The notes under the pieces: model-generated
What the model was told of the DNA's origin: nothing
Databases searched by the model: none
What the model saw: the letters and a program-made list of their open reading frames with translations, nothing else
DNA from: Prescottella defluvii
Lineage (GTDB): Bacteria > Actinomycetota > Actinomycetes > Mycobacteriales > Mycobacteriaceae
Direction: 5' to 3'
Length of the DNA stretch: 64,000 bases
Assembly (NCBI RefSeq): GCF_000738775.1
Contig: NZ_JPOC01000033.1
Span: 62,001 to 126,000, forward strand
In this document: one piece after another, positions 34,915 to 43,248 of the stretch
How the letters are laid out: every line of letters starts with the position of its first letter
Numbering within the stretch: the first letter of the stretch is position 1
Made by a program: the position numbers and the translations under genes

Positions 34915-35985
34915 ATGGACACCGATGTCGAGGTCGTGGTGATCGGGGCCGGGCAGGCGGGCCTGTCCACCGCGTACCACTTGCGCCGTTTCGGGCTGGC
35001 ACCCGAACGGGAGTTCGTGGTGCTCGACCACGCGCCCGGACCGGGCGGGGCGTGGCAGTTCCGCTGGCCGTCACTGACCCTGCAGACCGTCAACGGCATC
35101 CACGACCTCCCCGGGATGCCGTTCGCAGAGATGCTCGCGCCCGGCGCCGAAACGGTCCGGGCGGCCGACGCCGTCCCGCACTACTACGGGCTCTACGAGA
35201 AGCGGTTCGAGTTGCCCGTCCACCGCCCCGCGCACGCCACCGTCGTGTGCGATCGCGGCGGGCGACTGGCCGTCGAGACGCCGGGCGGCACCTACCGGAC
35301 GCGCGGCCTCGTCAACGCGACGGGCACGTGGGAGCGCCCGTTCGTGCCCGCGATCACCGGCGCGGAGCGGTTCGGCGGACGCCAACTGCACACGCGCGAC
35401 TACCGGTCGGCGAGTGAGTTCGAGGGCAAGCACGTGATCGTGGTCGGCGGCGGCATCTCCGCGGTGCAGTTGCTCGACGAGATCTCGTGCGTCGCGACCA
35501 CGACCTGGGTCACCCGTCGCGAGCCGCAGTTCCGGGAGGAACCTTTCACGCCCGAGATCGGCCGGGATGCAGTGGCACTCGTCGAGGACCGGGTACGACG
35601 TGGGCTCCCACCGGGGTCGGTGGTGTCGGTGACCGGACTGCCCGTCACCCCCGCGATCCGGGCCGCCCGCGAGCGCGGCGTCCTGGACCGGCTGCCGATG
35701 TTCTCCGAGATCACCGAGAGCGGGGTGCGCTGGCCCGACGGATCCGAGCACCGAGCCGACGTCATCCTGTGGTGCACCGGTTTCCGCTCGTCCCTCGACC
35801 ATCTGGCACCACTGCGCCTGCGGGGTCCCGGCGGCGGCATCACCATGACCGGCCGTCTCGCGACGCAGGTGGCGGCCGATCCCCGGGTGCACCTGGTCGG
35901 GTACGGGCCGTCGGCCTCCACGATCGGCGCCAACCGTGCAGGACGCGCGGCGGCCCGGGAGTTGACCCAGTACCTGTCGGGCTGA
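34915..35985 (+). CDS. Flavin-dependent monooxygenase (CzcO-like)
   Basis: 356-aa FAD/NADPH enzyme. FAD motif VVIGAGQAGLSTAYHL starts at residue 8; the NADPH motif is IVVGGGISAVQLLDEI. WQFRWPSLTLQT and a GTW segment are conserved in CzcO-type flavoproteins. The ATG at 34915 follows GGAGGGCG; the much longer open frame upstream runs antisense to echA6 and is not real. Substrate unknown. The gene ends one base before the convergent DUF1254 gene, leaving no space for a terminator. Confidence 0.88.
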   Translation: MDTDVEVVVIGAGQAGLSTAYHLRRFGLAPEREFVVLDHAPGPGGAWQFRWPSLTLQTVNGIHDLPGMPFAEMLAPGAETVRAADAVPHYYGLYEKRFELPVHRPAHATVVCDRGGRLAVETPGGTYRTRGLVNATGTWERPFVPAITGAERFGGRQLHTRDYRSASEFEGKHVIVVGGGISAVQLLDEISCVATTTWVTRREPQFREEPFTPEIGRDAVALVEDRVRRGLPPGSVVSVTGLPVTPAIRAARERGVLDRLPMFSEITESGVRWPDGSEHRADVILWCTGFRSSLDHLAPLRLRGPGGGITMTGRLATQVAADPRVHLVGYGPSASTIGANRAGRAAARELTQYLSG

Positions 35986-35986
35986 C

Positions 35987-37345
35987 TCAGTCGCGGTCGG
36001 CCTTCACGATCGGCGGTATCGCGTAGCTGCCGTCGAGGACGGCCTTGTCGGGGATGTACATGCGCAGTAGCGGTCGGAACGAACCCGTCGGTGTGGGAAG
36101 CCAATTCGATCGTGCCGTCGGATCGGCGGGTTCGACCGCGCTCAGCGTCACCGTGAGCGAACCGTCGTCGCCGTAGACGAGCCCCTCGGTACGATCGCCG
36201 ATCGAGTACCGCTCGAGCGGATTCGAGACCAGGTAGTAGTTCGGCATGCTGTACATGGTGATCGACCAGAAGGCACCCACGGGCGGGGTGGGCGCGAACG
36301 TGATCGTGTAGGTGTGATCGCCGGCCAGTTGGTCACCGTCGGAGTCGGTGTAGACGGGACTGTAGGCGGCCTCGTACCCGTGGTTGCCCCACAGACCGCC
36401 CATCGCCGCCGCCGCACGCAGCCCGATCGCTTTGGCACGATCCGAGATTCGCCACTCCGGCGCGTCGATCGTTCCGATCTCGAAGAAGTCGTCGTTGTAG
36501 TCGAACACGTGGAAGGTCTGGTGCCAGCCGTTCACCACGGCGTCACCGGCACCCGACTTCAATGCATCCTCCACCTTCGCGCGCCCCTGCGTGGCTCCCT
36601 CGATCAGGATCTCGACGAGAGCCGGGTCGGCATCGACGTAGGGCGACGGCCCCGCCTCGAGTAGTCCCAACGGAGCGAACGCCTGCTGCAGCGCCAGGTC
36701 TCGGGGCGCCGGCGGGAATGCCTGCAGATACAGCCGCAGCTTCTCCCAGAACAGAAGTTCCTCCGGCACTGCAGGATCCGGTTCGGGCAACCCCTCCGGA
36801 TCGGTGGAGGTCATCGCACTGAGCGCGGTCTGCTCCTGCAGCTTCCGAACCCGGGGAAGGTCACCCGGTCCGTCACACGCCCACCGACCGACGACCGACA
36901 CGATCCGCGTCGAGCAGTGCACGGGCATTGCACCCGCGGGCAGTCCTCCGGGCCAACCCGGCGGCACCAGCACGTAGGTGCCGGCCTGGGTTCCCGTGGC
37001 TCGCTTGCCGATGTAGGCGAAGTTGTTGGTCCATGCATCGACGAACTGGAGGACGAAGTACGCGTCCGCCGTGTCGGGCACGTCCAACAGCAGTGGACCG
37101 ACACCGAGGTCGAGTTGCGCCATCGAATACACGGTGTCGTTGTTGATCGAGACGAAGGTGTCCTCGGGACCGGCCAGATCCGTCGCGTGACTGAAGGAAT
37201 TGAACGGTGCCGCCGCGTTGGCCCCGACCCCCGTCGTGACGAATCGTTGCACCTGGGACAGGTTGAACACCGGAGCGAAACCGTAGATGAACGCCAGGAC
37301 TGCCGACTCGACGCTGACTGCCGAATCGCTACTCGGGTTGGTCAT
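35987..37345 (-). CDS. DUF1254/DUF1214 domain protein
   Basis: 452-aa protein. The DUF1254 part (residues about 40-170) has VSINNDTVYSMAQLDLG and FVLQFVDAWTNNFAYIG; the DUF1214 part near the C-terminus has FWSITMYSMPNYYLV and RSNWLPTPTGSFRPLLRMY. No signal peptide is evident, unlike many relatives. Biochemical role of the family is unknown. ATG 37345 lies 68 bases from the divergent cupin start. Confidence 0.88.
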   Translation of the reverse strand: MTNPSSDSAVSVESAVLAFIYGFAPVFNLSQVQRFVTTGVGANAAAPFNSFSHATDLAGPEDTFVSINNDTVYSMAQLDLGVGPLLLDVPDTADAYFVLQFVDAWTNNFAYIGKRATGTQAGTYVLVPPGWPGGLPAGAMPVHCSTRIVSVVGRWACDGPGDLPRVRKLQEQTALSAMTSTDPEGLPEPDPAVPEELLFWEKLRLYLQAFPPAPRDLALQQAFAPLGLLEAGPSPYVDADPALVEILIEGATQGRAKVEDALKSGAGDAVVNGWHQTFHVFDYNDDFFEIGTIDAPEWRISDRAKAIGLRAAAAMGGLWGNHGYEAAYSPVYTDSDGDQLAGDHTYTITFAPTPPVGAFWSITMYSMPNYYLVSNPLERYSIGDRTEGLVYGDDGSLTVTLSAVEPADPTARSNWLPTPTGSFRPLLRMYIPDKAVLDGSYAIPPIVKADRD

Positions 37346-37412
37346 GGCTCATTCCACCACCGTCGCCGCGCTTGCGCTCGCGATCGGCGAAGTTTGGGGT
37401 CATCATGGTCTG

Positions 37413-37892
37413 GTGACCGAATTCCCCGCGTGGGCACGCTCGCTCGACCTCACACCTCATCCGGAAGGTGGCTGGTACCGCGAGACGTGGCGCAGCGAAA
37501 TCGAGCTACCCGGTGTGGCACTGCCGAACATGTTCGGCGGCGCCCGCTCCGCCGGGACGGCGATCCTGTTCCTGCTCGAACCCGGACAGCAGTCGGCATG
37601 GCACTGCGTGCGCGGCAGCGAGATCTGGCTGTACCACCGCGGCAGCCCGATCCTCCTCGAACTCGGCGGCGACGGTGACGCCCCGGGCGAGCCGACCACG
37701 CACGTCGTCGGGCCCGACATCGAGGCCGGGCACAGCCCGCAGATCGTGGTCCCGCCCCGCACCTGGCAACGGGCCCGCCCGGTGGACGACGACGCCGGCC
37801 TCGTCAGCTGCATCGTTGTCCCCGGCTTCGACTTCGCGGACTTCCGCCTCGAGGGCCAGGAGTATCCGACGCCCTCGCCCGCGCAGTTCTGA
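37413..37892 (+). CDS. Cupin-fold DUF985 protein
   Basis: 159-aa beta-barrel protein. LDLTPHPEGGWYRETWRS, GTAILFLLEPGQQSAWHCV and IEAGHSPQIVVPPRTWQ match the DUF985 cupin family. I chose GTG 37413 because the family begins here; an ATG at 37344 in frame would place its coding region across the start of the divergent DUF1254 gene. Function unknown, probably metal-binding or sugar-epimerase-like. Confidence 0.8.
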   Translation: MTEFPAWARSLDLTPHPEGGWYRETWRSEIELPGVALPNMFGGARSAGTAILFLLEPGQQSAWHCVRGSEIWLYHRGSPILLELGGDGDAPGEPTTHVVGPDIEAGHSPQIVVPPRTWQRARPVDDDAGLVSCIVVPGFDFADFRLEGQEYPTPSPAQF

Positions 37893-37898
37893 GGTCGC

Positions 37899-37917
37899 GC
37901 CGGGGACGACCCCCGGC
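37899..37917. terminator. Short hairpin between convergent genes
   Basis: 7-bp GC stem (GCCGGGG / CCCCGGC) with a five-base loop, between the cupin stop and the convergent SUKH-like stop. Confidence 0.6.
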
Positions 37918-37920
37918 AGG

Positions 37921-38340
37921 TCAATCGTGGACGTTGTCGGCGAGGAGAGTTCGGAAGTCGGGTGCGAGTTCCACTGTTTCGCCGCCGTTGTCGTGATCGA
38001 CGAGACGAACTCTCCCGTCGGCGGCGATCCAGATCGGGTTGCCAGATCCGTCGTCGGCGATGACGACACCGTCGATGAGCATCCCGTACGCCTCACGCGC
38101 CCGGGTGGTCAGTTCGACGCTGCTCTCGTTTCCGAGGATCGAGGCGTTGTCCCACGCGTGAACGGGCACACCGACGAAACAGCCGCCCCAACGGCCGACG
38201 AACTCTTCGTAGTCCGGATCAGGAACGAGACCCAGGACCGTCAGCCCCTCCCGTAGTTCAGCCGATGGAACGGGCCGGCCGGAACCATAGGCGGCCACCG
38301 CGACTTCGATGCGTGCGACGAGTTCGGCGCCGAGAGACAT
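37921..38340 (-). CDS. SMI1/KNR4 (SUKH)-like protein
   Basis: 139-aa soluble protein. Features of the SUKH fold are PDPDYEEFVGRWGGCFVGVPVHAW, VVIADDGSGNPIWIAADGRVRLVDHDNG and a terminal FRTLLAD. SUKH proteins often serve as immunity proteins to polymorphic toxins, but no toxin gene is near; many stand alone with unknown roles. ATG 38340, weak ribosome site. Confidence 0.75.
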   Translation of the reverse strand: MSLGAELVARIEVAVAAYGSGRPVPSAELREGLTVLGLVPDPDYEEFVGRWGGCFVGVPVHAWDNASILGNESSVELTTRAREAYGMLIDGVVIADDGSGNPIWIAADGRVRLVDHDNGGETVELAPDFRTLLADNVHD

Positions 38341-38401
38341 GCCGCGATCGTATCGCCGGGAAGCCCGCGACCGCCGGACTGCCGACACATCGGGGTGCAG
38401 A

Positions 38402-38992
38402 TCAGGATTCGGTGAGCGCAGTCAGCCACAACCGCACCGTGGAACGAAGCCGATCGACACGCGGCGCCGCCGAGTCTGCGAGCATCGACCGAGACCCGTA
38501 GACGGCGTCGAACACCAACCCCTCCAGCAAGCTGATCAGGTCGTGCGCCGCACTGCGCGGGTCGGTCGCACCGAGCGCGTCCATCAATGCAGTTGCCCTG
38601 TCCACCGAGAAGAGGCACCCGGCGAGCGCAGACCGCAGCTCCTCGTCGCCGGCGGCATCGACGGCGAGCGCACAGCGCGCCAGGACGTCCCGGCGCCGAT
38701 CGGTCACCAGCAGACCGATCTGCTGGGCGATCAGGTCGGCTGCGCCGTCGACCGAGGGCGGATCGTCGGCGGTGTGCGCCTCCACGAACGCCGCCCGCGA
38801 CCTGTCGGACAGCCGTCGAATGGCACCGCCCACCAGCGCATCCCGCGTCCGGAAGTAGTACGACGTGGAACCCTTCGCCAGCCCCAGCCGCCGGTCGATC
38901 GCCTGGTGGGTCACGCCGTGGTTGCCCCCCTCGGCAGCAAGATCGAGGGCGGCATCGCAGATCGCTTCGCGACGGGACGGACGGTGACTCAT
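38402..38992 (-). CDS. TetR-family repressor
   Basis: 196-aa TetR regulator. The helix-turn-helix is at about residues 27-47 (VTHQAIDRRLGLAKGSTSYYF), followed by a divergent ligand domain. The gene starts 40 bases from the divergent zapE-like gene, with a palindrome between them, so it most likely controls both itself and that gene. Ligand unknown. Confidence 0.92.
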   Translation of the reverse strand: MSHRPSRREAICDAALDLAAEGGNHGVTHQAIDRRLGLAKGSTSYYFRTRDALVGGAIRRLSDRSRAAFVEAHTADDPPSVDGAADLIAQQIGLLVTDRRRDVLARCALAVDAAGDEELRSALAGCLFSVDRATALMDALGATDPRSAAHDLISLLEGLVFDAVYGSRSMLADSAAPRVDRLRSTVRLWLTALTES

Positions 38993-39007
38993 GTCTCCAT
39001 CCTGCCA

Positions 39008-39027
39008 GACTCTACGATGCTAGAGTC
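39008..39027. promoter_or_regulatory. Palindromic operator between tetR and zapE
   Basis: GACTCTA-CGATGC-TAGAGTC is a perfect 7-bp inverted repeat with a six-base spacer. It fills the 40-base divergent gap and ends five bases before the zapE start, ideal for a TetR repressor blocking both promoters. Confidence 0.75.
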
Positions 39028-39032
39028 CGATC

Positions 39033-40124
39033 ATGCGATGGCTACGACGTACGCCCCGCCCGGTCCTCCCGGTATCTGCCGCAGCGTTCGACGACGCGGC
39101 ACGAGTGGCGGGGTTCGTGCTCGATCACGCTCAACGACAGGCGGTCTCGCGGATCTGCGACACCGCTGGACGGGGCGTGTACCTGTGGGGCCCGGTCGGC
39201 CGCGGCAAGACCTGGCTCGTGTCCACGTATTTCGCGGCACTGCCCACCGAACACAAGCGACGCGTGCACTTCCACGAGTTCTTCCGCGAACTGCACACCG
39301 AGATCCGTCGACACCGCAACGATCTGGATGCAGCCCTCGCTGCCATGCTCGACGGTGTCGAAGTGCTGTGCTTCGACGAGTTCCACGTCCACGACATCGC
39401 CGACGCGAAGTTCGTCGAACGACTCCTCCCGACATTGTCGGCCAGGCAGGTCACCCTCGTCGTCACGTCGAACTATCCCCCGCACCGACTGCTGCCGAAC
39501 CCACTGTTCCACGACACCTTCACGCCGACGATCGAGCTGATCGAGCAGTCGCTGGAGGTCGTCGTGGTCGACGGGCCGCGCGACTATCGCACCGGCTCGG
39601 ATCACGCCGCCGGGTTCTCGGCCGGACACTGGGTCGTCCCAGCAGACGCGGAGCAACTCGCACTGCTCGGGCTCGGGCGTCCCGATCCGACCGAACGGCG
39701 AACGATGTCACCGTGCGGGCACCCGATCGTCGCACTGCGCGCGGAACCGGACTACCTGTGGCTCGACTTCGCGGATGTGTGCGAGCACACGACGGCACCG
39801 TCCGACTACCTGGCACTCGCCGCACTGTTCGACCGATGGGTGATCAGTGGGATCCCGGACCTGGCGCACACGGGACACGAAGCGGCACAAAGGTTCGCGA
39901 ACCTCGTCGACGTGTTGTACGACAGGGACGTTCAGGCCACCTTCCTCGCCCGCCGCTCCCTCGATTCGCTCACGACCACGGGACAGCTTCCTGTCGACAT
40001 CGATCGGATCCTGAGCCGGCTCGGACAGTTGCGGACACTGCCCTCTGAAGCAGTTCCGGCCGCCGCCGGTGCGAAAGCACCTGCGGCGGCCGGAACAACG
40101 ACCGAATCCGTCAGCTGGGAGTAG
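39033..40124 (+). CDS. zapE: AFG1/ZapE-family cell division ATPase
   Basis: 363-aa P-loop ATPase. Walker A GPVGRGKT, Walker B VLCFDEFHVHDIADA and VVTSNYPPHRLLPNPLFHDTF are diagnostic of the AFG1-like family; in E. coli ZapE acts on the Z-ring under stress. Control by a TetR repressor directly at its start is uncommon for this gene. The last 20 codons (Ala/Pro-rich) contain a hairpin and overlap the end of the convergent EmrB-type exporter gene by 14 bases. Confidence 0.9.
   Translation: MRWLRRTPRPVLPVSAAAFDDAARVAGFVLDHAQRQAVSRICDTAGRGVYLWGPVGRGKTWLVSTYFAALPTEHKRRVHFHEFFRELHTEIRRHRNDLDAALAAMLDGVEVLCFDEFHVHDIADAKFVERLLPTLSARQVTLVVTSNYPPHRLLPNPLFHDTFTPTIELIEQSLEVVVVDGPRDYRTGSDHAAGFSAGHWVVPADAEQLALLGLGRPDPTERRTMSPCGHPIVALRAEPDYLWLDFADVCEHTTAPSDYLALAALFDRWVISGIPDLAHTGHEAAQRFANLVDVLYDRDVQATFLARRSLDSLTTTGQLPVDIDRILSRLGQLRTLPSEAVPAAAGAKAPAAAGTTTESVSWE
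40053..40096 (-). terminator. GAAA-loop hairpin inside the zapE 3' end, terminator of the convergent exporter
   Basis: Arms 40053-40072 and 40077-40096 pair at 19 of 20 positions with a four-base GAAA loop when read on the plus strand. The structure starts 15 bases after the exporter stop on the minus strand but lies within zapE codons for VPAAAGAKAPAAAG. Confidence 0.7.
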
Positions 40125-41607
40125 CAGCCGCCTCGGTGTCGGCCGTGACCTCGCGCACCGGCGCACCCTTGCGCGGATTGACGAAGAACAGCACGACGGC
40201 GAAGCCCAGCATCAGCACGGCCGCGGGCAGCATCGCCGACTGCGCCATCGCGGTCGCGAAGGGTTCGCGGACCGCCTCGGGCAGCTGGCCTCCCATGAAG
40301 TGGCCCTCCCCTGCCGAGGCACCGCCGCTGACACCGACCGAGGACAGCTCGGCGGTGATCCGCGATGTCATCAGGGCGCCCATCGCGGCGCTACCGAGCA
40401 CGGCGCCGACCTGACGGGTGGTGTTGTAGACACCCGAGCCGGCCCCGACGTGCGCCATGGGCAGGTTCCGGGTCGCGGTCGCGGAGACCGGCGCCCAGAT
40501 GAACGCGTTGGAGGCGCCGATGACGGCCATCGGCAGCAGGATCTGCCAGATGGGGGTGGTCGGGGTCAGTCGCGTCGCCAGCCAGGCGGTGGCGAGGGCG
40601 AAGACGAGGAAGCCCGGTCCCGCGATGAACCGCGGGTGCGCCCGGTCGACGAGCTTCCCGACGAACGGGGCGAGGATGCCGGTGACGATCGCCATCGGCG
40701 CCATCAGCAGGGCCGACTGGGTCGGCGACAGGCCGGTGACGGACTGCGCGTAGTACATGAACGGGAGCATGACCGCGGTGATGGAGAAGCCCATCGCCAT
40801 GATGCCGAGGTTGGCGACCGAGAAGTTGCGGTCGCGGAACAGTCCGAGCGGAACGAGCGGTTCGTTGCGGTTGACCTTCTGCCACCACACGAACGCGATC
40901 ATGAACACGACGCCGACGCCGATCAGCACCCAGGTGCGGGCGTCCCAGTCGTACGAGTTGCCTTCCTGCAGACCGAAGACGATGCAGAACAAACCGATCG
41001 CGCTGAGTGCCACACCGACGAGGTCGAACTTGTGGTTGCTGGTGGGCAGCACCGGAACCAGTCGCCACGCGAGGACGAACGCGACGACGCCGACCGGGAC
41101 GTTGACGATGAAGATCCACTCCCAGCCGAGGTTGTCGACGAGGACGCCACCGAGGATCGGACCGACCAGGGTCGCGACGCCCGCCACCGAACCCCACAGG
41201 CCCATCGCGGCGCCGCGCTTGTCCGGCGGGAAGATCCGGGTGATGACGGCCATCGTCTGCGGCGTCATCATGGCCGCACCGAGACCCTGGAAGACGCGGG
41301 CGACGATCAGCATCTCGATGCCGCCGGCCAGGCCGCACCACAGCGACGCGAGCGTGAACACGACCAGACCGATGAGGTACATGTTCTTGGGGCCGAACCG
41401 GTCGCCGAGCCGCCCGGTGACCAGCAGTGGGACCGCGTAGGCGAGCAGGTAGGCGCTCGTCACCCAGATCACCGCGTTGACGTCGGCGCCCAGTTCCGCG
41501 GTGATGACCGGGTTGGCGACGGCGACGATGGTGCTGTCGACCAGGATCATGAAGAAGCCCAGGCAGAGGGCCCACAGGGCCGGCCAGGGCTTGACGTCGG
41601 TTTTCAT
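40111..41607 (-). CDS. MFS drug exporter of the EmrB/QacA (DHA2) type
   Basis: 498-aa, 14-helix proton-driven exporter. Motifs: DSTIVAVANPVITAELG (helix 1), GRLGDRFGPKNMYL (loop 2-3), VFQGLGAAMMTPQTMAVI and LVGPILGGVLVDNLGWEWIFIVNVP (antiporter motif C region). ATG 41607 overlaps the stop of the PadR gene (ATGA) with AGAAGGG upstream. Control by PadR and export of a toxic compound are likely. Confidence 0.92.
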   Translation of the reverse strand: MKTDVKPWPALWALCLGFFMILVDSTIVAVANPVITAELGADVNAVIWVTSAYLLAYAVPLLVTGRLGDRFGPKNMYLIGLVVFTLASLWCGLAGGIEMLIVARVFQGLGAAMMTPQTMAVITRIFPPDKRGAAMGLWGSVAGVATLVGPILGGVLVDNLGWEWIFIVNVPVGVVAFVLAWRLVPVLPTSNHKFDLVGVALSAIGLFCIVFGLQEGNSYDWDARTWVLIGVGVVFMIAFVWWQKVNRNEPLVPLGLFRDRNFSVANLGIMAMGFSITAVMLPFMYYAQSVTGLSPTQSALLMAPMAIVTGILAPFVGKLVDRAHPRFIAGPGFLVFALATAWLATRLTPTTPIWQILLPMAVIGASNAFIWAPVSATATRNLPMAHVGAGSGVYNTTRQVGAVLGSAAMGALMTSRITAELSSVGVSGGASAGEGHFMGGQLPEAVREPFATAMAQSAMLPAAVLMLGFAVVLFFVNPRKGAPVREVTADTEAAATPS

Positions 41608-42212
41608 TGGTTGCCCTTCTGATGTGCAAGCCGTGCGGATTCGAGATGTTCGTCCGTGACCCAGGGAATCTCGCCGCGGCCGACGCGGTCCACGAAGTTT
41701 CGCAGCCAGTCGAGTTCGGCCTGCGTCATCGCGCGGGTGTAGGAGAACGGGATGGTGAACAGTTCCGGGACGTCGCGAGCGAACTCCGCCAGGTCGTCGA
41801 GTGCGGCGAGTTCGGCGACGAGTGCCTCGATGCGCCGGTCGAGCAACGCGAGCGCGTCGACGGATTCCAGATTGTGCAGTTCGGCGAGGCCGAGAGTGAA
41901 CGTCGGGTACTCGGGTGCCGGAGCGGCGACGGTGTCCGAGACCCACTGTCGCACCGCGGCGCGCCCTGCGTGGGTGATCTCGTAGGTGGTCCGCTCGGGG
42001 CGGTTGCCCTGGCGGCCGGTGCCCAGCACGGCCACCAGTCCGTCGCGTTCGAGGCGTTCGACGGCGTGGTAGAGCGAGCCCGGCCGGACCTTGACGATCC
42101 GTTCCTTCCGGCGGGTGACGAGGAGTTGGTACATCTCGTACGGGTGCATCGGCCGTTCGAACAGGAGCGCGAGGACGGACACCCCGAGAGGTGTGACCGA
42201 TCGCGGCAACAT
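41604..42212 (-). CDS. PadR-family transcriptional regulator
   Basis: 202-aa winged-helix regulator. LALLFERPMHPYEMYQLLVT and VRPGSLYHAVERLERDGLV form the PadR winged helix; the C-terminal part is the usual helical dimerisation domain. ATG 42212 follows GGGGTG; longer frames upstream are noise. It heads a two-gene unit with the exporter and lies just below a palindrome likely to be its own operator. Confidence 0.9.
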   Translation of the reverse strand: MLPRSVTPLGVSVLALLFERPMHPYEMYQLLVTRRKERIVKVRPGSLYHAVERLERDGLVAVLGTGRQGNRPERTTYEITHAGRAAVRQWVSDTVAAPAPEYPTFTLGLAELHNLESVDALALLDRRIEALVAELAALDDLAEFARDVPELFTIPFSYTRAMTQAELDWLRNFVDRVGRGEIPWVTDEHLESARLAHQKGNQ

Positions 42213-42232
42213 TCCCGTCACCCCACTTCCGC

Positions 42233-42260
42233 GTCGAATATTCCGCGTGGAATATACGAC
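42233..42260. promoter_or_regulatory. Palindromic PadR-type operator
   Basis: A 28-base palindrome with core ATATTCC-GCGT-GGAATAT (42238-42255) and outer arms GTCG / CGAC, only one mismatched pair. It is AT-rich against GC-rich surroundings and lies 21-48 bases upstream of the padR start, where a promoter is expected. Confidence 0.75.
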
Positions 42261-42324
42261 CGGGCGAACCCGCGGGGCAATCCTCACCGGGGGCCTGTGA
42301 CCGGGAACACCGCACCCACCGGGG

Positions 42325-43161
42325 TCAGCTGAACGTCGCCGGATCCGGGCCGAGACGGCCGTCCGGGGAGTCCAGGGAACCGATCGCGAACATGTCCTCG
42401 GCGGTGAGTTCGAAGCCGAAGACATCGAAGTTGCTCGCGATCCGCTCGGGCGTCACCGACTTGGGGATCACGACATTGCCCAGCTGGAGGTGCCAGCGCA
42501 GGATCACCTGTGCGGGCGTGCGTCCGTGCGCGTCGGCGATCGCGCCGATGGTGGGATCCCCGATCGTGGTCCCCTGCCCGAGCGGACTCCACGCCTCGGT
42601 GACGATGCCCATGTCGGCGTGAACCGAGCGCAGTCGGGCCTGCCCGAAGCCCGGGTGCAACTCGATCTGGTTGAGGACCGGCGCCTCCCCCAGCGCCTCG
42701 ACCAGGCGTTCCAGGTTCTCGGCGGTGAAATTGGAGACCCCGATCGACCGCACCCGGCCGTCGGCCTTCAGCTGCTGGAAAGCCTTGTACGTGTCGACGT
42801 ACCGCCCCTTCGCCGGGGCCGGCCAATGGATCAGATACAGGTCGAGGTAGTCGAGCCCCAGCCGCGCGAGGCTGTCGTCGAACGCCCGCAGCGTCGAGTC
42901 GTAGCCCTGGTCGTCGTTCCACAGTTTGGTGGTGACGAACAGGTCCTCACGGGCGATACCGGAGTCGGCGAGCGCCCGCCCGGTACCGGTCTCGTTGTCG
43001 TAGATGCGGGCGGTGTCGATGCTGCGGTAGCCGACGCGCAGCGCCTCACCGACGGCGTCGTACGCCTGATCGTCGGGCACCTGGAACACCCCGAAGCCCA
43101 GTTGCGGAATCGTGTTGCCGTCGTTCAGTTCGACGGCCGGTACGGAACTGATGGAGGTCAT
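42325..43161 (-). CDS. Aldo/keto reductase
   Basis: 278-aa NADPH-dependent TIM-barrel reductase. The catalytic tetrad is visible: Asp and Tyr in IDTARIYDNETG, Lys in VTTKLWN and His in LYLIHWPAP; IPKSVTPERIASN binds the cofactor phosphate. The ATG at 43161 fits the family start. It is isolated by a terminator from the sulfatase genes and ends shortly before the PadR promoter. Confidence 0.93.
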   Translation of the reverse strand: MTSISSVPAVELNDGNTIPQLGFGVFQVPDDQAYDAVGEALRVGYRSIDTARIYDNETGTGRALADSGIAREDLFVTTKLWNDDQGYDSTLRAFDDSLARLGLDYLDLYLIHWPAPAKGRYVDTYKAFQQLKADGRVRSIGVSNFTAENLERLVEALGEAPVLNQIELHPGFGQARLRSVHADMGIVTEAWSPLGQGTTIGDPTIGAIADAHGRTPAQVILRWHLQLGNVVIPKSVTPERIASNFDVFGFELTAEDMFAIGSLDSPDGRLGPDPATFS

Positions 43162-43185
43162 GTTCGGGCAACCACCGCGGCGCCT

Positions 43186-43233
43186 CCACATGTTCCCGGG
43201 CGTCTCAGGAAGTGGACACCCGGGAACATGTGG
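43186..43233 (-). terminator. Hairpin terminator of the sulfatase operon
   Basis: Perfect 15-bp stem (43186-43200 with 43219-43233) around an 18-base loop, starting 16 bases after the stop of the first sulfatase. Confidence 0.8.
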
Positions 43234-43248
43234 TCGCCGCGTCGTCGA

